Origin: Paenarthrobacter histidinolovorans
Lineage (GTDB): Bacteria > Actinomycetota > Actinomycetes > Actinomycetales > Micrococcaceae
DNA length: 64,000 bases
Direction of reading: 5' to 3'
Assembly (NCBI RefSeq): GCF_014647595.1
Contig: NZ_BMPM01000011.1
Coordinates: 62,001 to 126,000 of the forward strand
The notes beneath the pieces are model-generated. The model ran no database searches. It saw only the letters and a list, made by a program, of their open reading frames with translations, and was not told the origin of the DNA. Each line of letters begins with the position of its first letter. The stretch's first letter is position 1. The position numbers and the translations under genes were made by a program. Positions 58,087-64,000 of this stretch are shown in pieces.

Positions 58087-60639
58087 TCACGTCTGAGGGG
58101 ATTTGTCCGGACGCCACCCCCGCCACACCGGATGACGAAGCCTGCCAGGACCTGTCCAGTTGCCGAAAGTCACCTCTGCCACCAGCACAGGCTTAACCCA
58201 GCGGGCCCCGGCGGCGTCCTCCCTGGGAATGTCCTTGAACGGGGAATCGTCCACCACCAGGGGCTCCAGCTGCTCCATGATGTCCCGCAGCTGCCAGTCC
58301 TTGAATCCCGTCCCCACCCTTCCCACATAGTGCAAGGTGTCGCCGTCGGGAATGCCCAGCAGCAACGCCCCGAAAGTGCCACTCCGGGCTCCGGCGCCGG
58401 GCCGCCAACCACCGACCACCACTTCCTGGCTCTGCTCCAGCTTGAGTTTGATCCACGACGCACTGCGGCGGCCCACCACATAACGGCTGTCGGCCTTCTT
58501 GGCCATGACACCTTCCAGGCCCAGATCCGCGGCGCTGGTCATGAGGTCGTCAACGTCGTGGTCCAGCACGGCGGAAACATGGACCGGGCAGCCTCCGGGC
58601 ATGCGTTCGGCGAACGCGTCCAGCCTTTCGCGACGCTCGACGAAAGGCAGGCCGCTCACGTCCGTGCCGGCGTCGTACAACAAATCAAAAAGCATGAGCT
58701 GCACAGGGACCGAGACGCGCGCCCGCTCGATGTCGGCCGTCTTCACCAGGTTCATCCGAAGCTGCAGCCTGCCAAAATCCGGCCTGGACCCCTTGCCAAG
58801 GGCCACGATTTCGCCGTCCGCCACAAAATCCCCGTCCGGCCAGCAAGCGCGGTCCGTCAGTTCAGGATAGGCGGCCGTGAGGTCGTTCCCGTTGCGGCTC
58901 ATGAGGCGGATCCGGCCCTCGGTGCCGGTGATAATGGCCCGGATGCCGTCCCATTTGAGTTCGTAAAGCCAGTTGTCGCCGTGAAGATCAGCTGTGGTCC
59001 CGGGCGTGGCCAGCATCGGCGCGTAGTCGCGCAGCGGCCGCGGCTCAACCTCCTGCTTGGACCCGGGATCCTGCTCCGGTTCCGGTGTGGCCTGGCGCGG
59101 TGCTGCGGCCGCAGTTTTGGTGGTCCGCTTGGCGCCCGGCTGCTCCTTCATCAGGTGGATCAGCCAGCGGTCGCCCGTATTGATCAGGGCCAGACGCTTG
59201 GTGCCGCCAAGGCCACCACCCGGCTCGCCCGTGAGCGTCGCGATGACTTCCTTGCCGTCGCGCCACTTCTCGCACGTGAACTCGCCGCGGTCCCAAATGG
59301 TCATGGTTCCCGCCCCGTACTCGCCCTTCGGAATGACCCCGGCGAACGTTGCGTACTCCATGGGGTGGTCCTCGGTGTGGACGGCCAGGTTGTTCCGCTC
59401 GGATGTTTCCGGGACGCCGCGGGGCAACGCCCACGAAGCCAGGACGCCGTTGTGCTCCAACCGCAGGTCCAGATGGTAGCGGCGTGCGTGGTGTTCCTGG
59501 ATCACGAAGATGCCGCCGGGCGGCGCAGGATCACCCGGCTTGGGCTGCGCGGAGGTGGGAGCGGGGACCTGCGGCACCGCAGAAACAGCCGACGACGACG
59601 GAAACGGCTCCGGGGTTTTGCCGGGATCGCGCATCCCGACATATTTGGCGAGACGGTTCTCCACCGTCACCACACGCTCCCGGCCACCGGACGACGTACC
59701 GGAAGTGCCGCCGTCGTCATTCTCGTCCTCGCCGTGGGGCGGCAGGTGCCGGTCGGAAATAGGCGCGAAGTGGTCCGTGCCCGAGCTGACCCGTTCCATC
59801 ACTTCCGCATAGTCCAAATGGTCAAGGGAAGGAGAATCCAGCTCCTGCCACGTCCGGGGAGCCGCAACCGTGGGGTGGGCTTTGCCGCGCAGGGAGTACG
59901 GAACGATGGTTGTCTTGTTCCCGCTGTTCTGGCTCCAATCCACAAGGACCTTGCCCCGGCGCAGGGATTTCTTCATGTCGCTGACCACAAGGCTGGGGTG
60001 GTCGGCTTCCAGGGCGCGCGCGAGCTCGTGGGCGAACGCGGATACTTGCTCGGATTTCAGTGTGCCGTCGAGCCCTGTATAGAGGTGGATGCCTTTGCTT
60101 CCGCTGGTGACAGGGACGGGTTCCATGCCCATGTCCTGCAGGATGGAGCGGGCCAGCATGGCCACTTCAACGCACTCCGGCAGCCCGGCGCCGGGCCCCG
60201 GGTCCAGGTCCAGAACGAACCGGTCCGGCCGGAGGGGCTTCCCGGAAGCATTCACCTGCCATTGCGGAACGTGGATTTCCAGGGAGGCGATCTGGGCCAT
60301 CCAGGTGAGCGTGGCCAGGTTGTTCACCATGGGGTACACGTTGCTGTGGTCCGAATGCTGGATGGCGGCCCGCGGGATCCATCGTGGTGCGGAGTCTTCC
60401 AGATTCTTCTGGAAGAACACTTCTCCCGGATGTTCGGCCGTGCCCACGCCGTTCACCCAGCGTTTGCGCGTGACGGGGCGGTTGGCCGCGGCGGGGATGA
60501 GGAAGGGAGCCACGGTGGCGTAGTACTCAAGGACCTCAGCCTTGGTGGTCCCGGTTTCCGGGTAGATGATTTTGCCCAGGTTGGTGAGGGTGAGTTCGTG
60601 GCCTTCCACGTTCACCCGCTCCTGCTGCTTGCCTGCCAC
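58087..60639 (-). CDS. ligD: ATP-dependent DNA ligase D (NHEJ ligase/polymerase)
   Basis: Three-activity protein of 850 residues in the mycobacterial order: polymerase (about 10-290, catalytic Asp144/Asp146 in FVLDLDPGPG), 3'-phosphoesterase (about 375-500, IFVIQEHHARRYHLDLRLEH) and ATP-dependent ligase (about 540-845, adenylated Lys562 in YELKWDGIRA). The linker 300-372 is Ser/Pro/Gly rich. Together with Ku it carries out non-homologous end joining of double-strand breaks in stationary cells or spores. The GTG at 60639 follows GAGGAGAAG. It is divergent from ku with only 38 bp between starts. Confidence 0.95.
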   Translation of the reverse strand: MAGKQQERVNVEGHELTLTNLGKIIYPETGTTKAEVLEYYATVAPFLIPAAANRPVTRKRWVNGVGTAEHPGEVFFQKNLEDSAPRWIPRAAIQHSDHSNVYPMVNNLATLTWMAQIASLEIHVPQWQVNASGKPLRPDRFVLDLDPGPGAGLPECVEVAMLARSILQDMGMEPVPVTSGSKGIHLYTGLDGTLKSEQVSAFAHELARALEADHPSLVVSDMKKSLRRGKVLVDWSQNSGNKTTIVPYSLRGKAHPTVAAPRTWQELDSPSLDHLDYAEVMERVSSGTDHFAPISDRHLPPHGEDENDDGGTSGTSSGGRERVVTVENRLAKYVGMRDPGKTPEPFPSSSAVSAVPQVPAPTSAQPKPGDPAPPGGIFVIQEHHARRYHLDLRLEHNGVLASWALPRGVPETSERNNLAVHTEDHPMEYATFAGVIPKGEYGAGTMTIWDRGEFTCEKWRDGKEVIATLTGEPGGGLGGTKRLALINTGDRWLIHLMKEQPGAKRTTKTAAAAPRQATPEPEQDPGSKQEVEPRPLRDYAPMLATPGTTADLHGDNWLYELKWDGIRAIITGTEGRIRLMSRNGNDLTAAYPELTDRACWPDGDFVADGEIVALGKGSRPDFGRLQLRMNLVKTADIERARVSVPVQLMLFDLLYDAGTDVSGLPFVERRERLDAFAERMPGGCPVHVSAVLDHDVDDLMTSAADLGLEGVMAKKADSRYVVGRRSASWIKLKLEQSQEVVVGGWRPGAGARSGTFGALLLGIPDGDTLHYVGRVGTGFKDWQLRDIMEQLEPLVVDDSPFKDIPREDAAGARWVKPVLVAEVTFGNWTGPGRLRHPVWRGWRPDKSPQT

Positions 60640-60677
60640 CTCTTCTCCTCCGCTGTGTTGTGCTGTTGACTGGGTGC

Positions 60678-61544
60678 ATGAGGGCTATATGGAAGGGATC
60701 TATCGCGTTCGGTCTGGTCAACGTACCAGTGAAGCTCTACAGTGCCACGGAGGATCACGACATTGGCCTGCACCAAGTCCACAATAAGGACGGCGGGCGC
60801 ATTCGATACCAGCGGAAATGCGAAATTTGCAGCGAAGTCGTAGCTTACGAGGATATTGACAAGGCCTACGAGGAAGAAGGCCGCACCGTGGTCCTCACGG
60901 CAGCCGAGTTGAAGTCCTTGCCGGAGGAGAACAGCCGCGAAATAGAGGTGGTGGAGTTCATTCCTGCCGAGCAGCTGGACCCGATCATGTACGAGCGCAG
61001 CTATTTCCTGGAGCCCGATTCCAAGTCGCCCAAGGCCTACATGCTGCTGCGGCAAACGCTGGAAGACACGGACAGGATCGCGATTGTCCAGTATGCGCTG
61101 CGGCAGAAGACCCGGCTGGGTGCCCTGCGGGTGCGCGGCGACGTGCTGCTGCTGCAGGCTCTCCTCTGGGGCGACGAGGTCCGCGAGGCCAAGTTCCCGT
61201 CCCTGGAGACGGACATCAAAATCTCGGACAAGGAATTGGAAATGTCCTCCGCCCTGGTGGAATCCATGGCCCATGACTTCGACCCGGATGAATACACCGA
61301 CGACTACCAGGCCCAGTTGAAGACACTCATCGAAGCGAAGCTCGAAAAGGGCGAGGCTCTGGACACGGAAGCCACCTTCGGCAACGCTGAAGGCGAAGGA
61401 GAGGGCGGCGACGTCATCGACCTCATGGAGGCCCTGAAACGCAGCCTGGACAAGAAGCGCGGCAAGGAAAAAGCGTCCGACGACGACGCTGCCGCCAGCA
61501 AGACTGCCAGTAAGCCCAAGGCGCGGGCGAAGAAAAAGGCGTGA
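60678..61544 (+). CDS. ku: Ku protein (NHEJ DNA-end-binding)
   Basis: Bacterial Ku of 288 residues forms a homodimeric ring on DNA ends and recruits LigD. The signature start is MRAIWKGSIAFGLVNVPVKLYSATED, then VHNKDGGRIRYQRKCEICSEVV, SYFLEPDSKSPKAYMLLRQTLEDTDRIAIVQYALRQKTRL. The C-terminus is a Lys/Ala tail (KASDDDAAASKTASKPKARAKKKA), as in mycobacterial Ku, which aids DNA binding. The ATG at 60678 matches the family N-terminus, while a TTG upstream is possible. The shared 38-bp region with ligD must hold both promoters or one overlaps coding sequence. Confidence 0.95.
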   Translation: MRAIWKGSIAFGLVNVPVKLYSATEDHDIGLHQVHNKDGGRIRYQRKCEICSEVVAYEDIDKAYEEEGRTVVLTAAELKSLPEENSREIEVVEFIPAEQLDPIMYERSYFLEPDSKSPKAYMLLRQTLEDTDRIAIVQYALRQKTRLGALRVRGDVLLLQALLWGDEVREAKFPSLETDIKISDKELEMSSALVESMAHDFDPDEYTDDYQAQLKTLIEAKLEKGEALDTEATFGNAEGEGEGGDVIDLMEALKRSLDKKRGKEKASDDDAAASKTASKPKARAKKKA

Positions 61545-61584
61545 GTCCGGCGTCGGGCATTTTGAGCGCTTGATACGCAAGAGG

Positions 61585-61616
61585 AAAGCAGCGCCGGAAG
61601 GTACCGGCGCTGCTTT
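61585..61616 (+). terminator. intrinsic terminator after ku
   Basis: A perfect 13-bp stem (61585-61597 with 61604-61616) surrounds the 6-base loop AAGGTA, and the right arm ends in TTTT. It serves ku and, read from the other strand, the convergent ABC permease operon. Confidence 0.88.
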
Positions 61617-61633
61617 TCTGTTGAGTGCCTCGC

Positions 61634-62470
61634 TCAGCCTTTGACTGAGCCCGCGGTAAGTCCCTGGACAATGAACTTGCTGGCGAAAGCGAAAATCACC
61701 AACGTGGGTACCACCGTCAAAACCGCGGCAGCGGACATGGAACCCCAGTCAATGTTGAAGCTGGAGATAAAGCCGGCCAACGCCGTCGGGATGGTCTTGT
61801 TGCTGTCGCTGTTCATGAGAGTCACGGACAGGAACAACTCGTTCCAGCAATTGACGAAGTTGAACACGAAACTCGCCGCAATTCCCGGCAGCATCACCGG
61901 AACGATCACCCTGAAAAGCGCACTCAGCCTTGAACAGCCATCAATCATGGCCGCCTCTTCCAACGCGTCGGGAACGTTCTCGAAGAAACCACGGAGCATG
62001 ATGGTGCAGAACGGAATGCAGATGGCGATGTAGATGAGGATCAGGCCGGTCTTGGAATCAACCAAGCCGAAATCGGTCATCATCAGGTACAACGGGCCCA
62101 AGGCAATGAACCCGGGAATCATCTGCGTGATGAGGAACGCACCAAGAACAGCCCCGCGTCCGGAGAACTGGAACCTCGCCAGGACATACGCGGAGAGCAG
62201 CGAGATGAGGGTGGCCACCGAGGACGCCACCAGCGCCACCACCAGGCTGTTGAGCATGTACTGGCCGAAATCCGACTTGGTGAACAGCCCGATGTAATTG
62301 TCCAAGGACAACTGCTTTGGCCAGTAATCCAAGGGCAGCGAATAGATGGCCCCCGGTTCCTTCAGGGAAGTCACCACGATCCAGTACAGCGGAAAAACGG
62401 TGACGATCAGGCAGAGGCCCAAAAAGACGACCTTGGAAACCCGGCCAATAAGGGTGGGACTGTTGATCAT
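61634..62470 (-). CDS. carbohydrate ABC transporter permease (MalG-type, CUT1)
   Basis: Inner-membrane permease of 278 residues with six predicted helices. The EAA loop contacting the ATPase is visible as EEAAMIDGCSRLSALFRVIVPVMLPG. MPGFIALGPL-type segment and the N-terminal helix VFLGLCLIVTVFPLYWIVVTSLK match MalG/LacG partners. The ATGA overlap with the upstream permease shows cotranslation. The substrate, a di- or oligosaccharide or polyol, cannot be read. No ATPase gene is adjacent, as usual for CUT1 systems that share MsiK. Confidence 0.93.
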   Translation of the reverse strand: MINSPTLIGRVSKVVFLGLCLIVTVFPLYWIVVTSLKEPGAIYSLPLDYWPKQLSLDNYIGLFTKSDFGQYMLNSLVVALVASSVATLISLLSAYVLARFQFSGRGAVLGAFLITQMIPGFIALGPLYLMMTDFGLVDSKTGLILIYIAICIPFCTIMLRGFFENVPDALEEAAMIDGCSRLSALFRVIVPVMLPGIAASFVFNFVNCWNELFLSVTLMNSDSNKTIPTALAGFISSFNIDWGSMSAAAVLTVVPTLVIFAFASKFIVQGLTAGSVKG

Positions 62471-63438
62471 CGGTCCGCCTTTCGAAAGCGCACAGCCATG
62501 AGGTAGAAGGCTGCGAAGAGCATGAGGGTGACCATCACGATCAACCCCAGTGCGGACGCCTTGCCGTAGTCGCCTTCCTGGGTAATTTTGATCATGTACG
62601 TGGTGATGATGTGGGTCTGGTCCGCCGGTCCGCCGCCGGTCATGGCGAAGATGATGTCCGGGAAATTGAAGATCCAGATCACCCGCAACAGGATAGTCAG
62701 CGCCAGCGTCGTGGAGATGCTCGGGAGCGTGATGCTGAAGAACGTCCGTACCTTGCCCGCACCATCCAAGGCGGCGGCCTCATACATTTCATCGGACACC
62801 GATTGCAGCGCAGCGAGGATCATGATGGCGAAGAAGGTCACGCCGTACCAGATATTGGCAATGATGATCGCTGTCATCGCGAAGCCGGGATCGGACAGCC
62901 ACGGAATAGGTGAGCCGATGAGCCCCGCCTTCATCAGGAGGTCATTGACCACCCCGAATTCGGCATTGAACATCCACCGGAAGAGCATGCCGATGAGGAA
63001 CCCGGACACAGCCCACGGGAAGAAGATCATGGCTTGGTACGCTCCACGCATCCGGAACCGGCGCTTCAGGAACAGTGCCACCGCGAAGCCGATGACAACC
63101 TGCGGGACCAGCGAGCCAACGACCCACACCACCGTATTGCGGACGATCGTGCCGAATTCGGGAGCATCGAACAGGCTCTGGAAGTTCCCAAAGCCAACCC
63201 AGGAAGTATCGGAAAGGTCGTTCAGGTTCCAGTTCCGGAACGCCATTTGGCTGCCGGCAATCATGGGGTAGTACGTGAAGATCCCCACGAAAACCGCAGC
63301 CGGCGCCAGGAAAGCCAGCAAGGTCAACGCGGTCCGGCCGCTGAACCGCCGCTTGGACGAGCTGCCCCTGCCGGGTTCCGACAGCGCGGCTTTCCGCCCC
63401 GAAGGGGGCGGTGCGGCCTGCTTGACGTCGAGAGTCAC
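62467..63438 (-). CDS. carbohydrate ABC transporter permease (MalF-type, CUT1)
   Basis: Partner permease of 323 residues: a cytosolic Pro/Ser-rich start, then six helices. Family features are MAFRNWNLNDLSDTSWVGFGNFQSLF and the EAA loop MYEAAALDGAGKVRTFFSITLPSISTTL. IIIANIWYGVTFFAIMILAALQSV lies before it. The start is GTG at 63438. It is overlapped with the MalG-type gene and sits six bases after the binding-protein gene, giving a binding protein-permease-permease operon. Confidence 0.92.
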   Translation of the reverse strand: MTLDVKQAAPPPSGRKAALSEPGRGSSSKRRFSGRTALTLLAFLAPAAVFVGIFTYYPMIAGSQMAFRNWNLNDLSDTSWVGFGNFQSLFDAPEFGTIVRNTVVWVVGSLVPQVVIGFAVALFLKRRFRMRGAYQAMIFFPWAVSGFLIGMLFRWMFNAEFGVVNDLLMKAGLIGSPIPWLSDPGFAMTAIIIANIWYGVTFFAIMILAALQSVSDEMYEAAALDGAGKVRTFFSITLPSISTTLALTILLRVIWIFNFPDIIFAMTGGGPADQTHIITTYMIKITQEGDYGKASALGLIVMVTLMLFAAFYLMAVRFRKADR

Positions 63439-63444
63439 CGGAAG

Positions 63445-64000
63445 CTATCCCTTCATCTTTTCGGTCCAGTAGCTGTCCCAACTGGACAACAGGTCAGCCG
63501 TGGACATCTGCCCGGTGAGGACGCGCTGAAGTTCGCCGTCGGCCTTCTTGATCCACTCCGTCCACCAGGAGACACTGCGCGGCTGGATCGCCGAAACGTA
63601 CGTGTCAGGGTTCTCCGTCATCTTCACGTAGGCAGCCCAAGGTCCGGTGCTGTAGAAGGTGTCTTGGGCGGCGGACTTCAGCGTGGGAACCAGACTGTTG
63701 TCCTTGCTGAACGTGGTGGCAGCATCTCCCTGTGCCAGGTACTTGATGAGCTTGACTGCTTCGGGCTTGGACTTGGATGACTCCGCGATGCCCCAACCGG
63801 CCGAAGCCACAGGCTGGATTGCCTTGCCGCCCGGTCCCACCAGCAGTGGTGCGACGTTCCATTGGTCCTGCTTGATGGCCTGCGATTCCTTGACCGTGGC
63901 AATGACCTCTGGGTCCTGGAGCAGGAAAGCGGTGGAGCCATTGCTGAAGCCCTGCACCATCTCGGGGTAGCCCCAAGCTACTGACGACGGCGGGGAACCC
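63445..64000 (-). CDS. extracellular sugar-binding protein of the ABC transporter, 5' end outside the window
   Basis: The frame continues to the right edge, so only about 184 C-terminal residues are seen and the lipoprotein signal is off-window. The part present has the family pattern VAWGYPEMVQGFSNGSTAFLLQ, APLLVGPGGKAIQPVASAGWGI, EAVKLIKYLAQGDAATTFSKDN and SWWTEWIKKADGELQRVLTGQMSTADLLSSWDSYW. It delivers the sugar to the two permeases downstream. The ligand is not known. Confidence 0.9.
   Translation of the reverse strand, partial: GSPPSSVAWGYPEMVQGFSNGSTAFLLQDPEVIATVKESQAIKQDQWNVAPLLVGPGGKAIQPVASAGWGIAESSKSKPEAVKLIKYLAQGDAATTFSKDNSLVPTLKSAAQDTFYSTGPWAAYVKMTENPDTYVSAIQPRSVSWWTEWIKKADGELQRVLTGQMSTADLLSSWDSYWTEKMKG

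Overview
The window is high-GC, densely coded DNA with short intergenic gaps, many ATGA/GTGA stop-start overlaps and frequent GTG starts. The gene content points to a soil actinobacterium of the Arthrobacter/Paenarthrobacter group: a Mycobacterium-type LigD, a dodecin nearly identical in layout to the mycobacterial protein, a desferrioxamine operon under a DtxR/IdeR-type iron box, and a StyA1/StyA2B monooxygenase pair. The genus is an inference. I see no rRNA, tRNA, CRISPR array, prophage or intact insertion sequence.

Layout. 1-2.0 kb: a partial SDR gene divergent from a TetR regulator, then two small coupled genes. 2.0-8.3 kb: a five-gene minus-strand operon (three aldo/keto reductases, an epimerase-like SDR, a lactonase-like beta-propeller) divergent from an XRE regulator, then dodecin. 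8.3-9.8 kb: an SDR, a universal stress protein and a long palindrome. 9.8-19.2 kb: a minus-strand catabolic cluster (ThDP enzyme, cyclase/isatin-hydrolase-like enzyme, FAD oxidoreductase, StyA2B, StyA1, SDR, a 49-aa ORF) headed by a divergent AraC regulator. Two 84-bp promoter blocks lie before the 49-aa ORF and the SDR gene. 19.2-25.8 kb: an acid-sugar catabolic locus (GntR/FCD regulator, hydrolase, DUF1537 kinase, dehydrogenase, GntP permease, class II aldolase) with two matching operators. 26-32.3 kb: DUF1304 protein, VOC protein, two-module Lrp/AsnC regulator divergent from an MFS transporter/M20 hydrolase pair, membrane acyltransferase, GNAT.

32.3-39 kb: a surface locus with a lone DUF11-like protein, an ECF sigma factor fused to a zinc-type anti-sigma domain, membrane segment and extracellular domain, a large DUF11-repeat wall protein and a lipoprotein. 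39-44.6 kb: desABCD. 44.6-53.5 kb: SDR, stand-alone TOPRIM protein, FUSC protein, SRPBCC, GNAT, a frameshifted VOC gene, PaiB-like protein, EamA exporter divergent from a MocR regulator, and an MHS transporter. 53.5-57.2 kb is the least dense part, with decayed gene fragments around an M48 protease and a PrmC-like methyltransferase. 57.4-61.6 kb: two small genes and a divergent LigD/Ku pair. 61.6-64 kb: a CUT1-type sugar ABC transporter running off the window.

The most interesting unit is 9.8-19.2 kb. The enzymes fit, in order, oxidation of an indole-like heteroaromatic (StyA1/StyA2B), dehydrogenation (SDR), opening of an isatin-type ring (cyclase family) and processing of the resulting 2-oxo acid (ThDP enzyme). 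This assignment is inferred from the families and has not been tested. Styrene-specific downstream genes are absent from the cluster.
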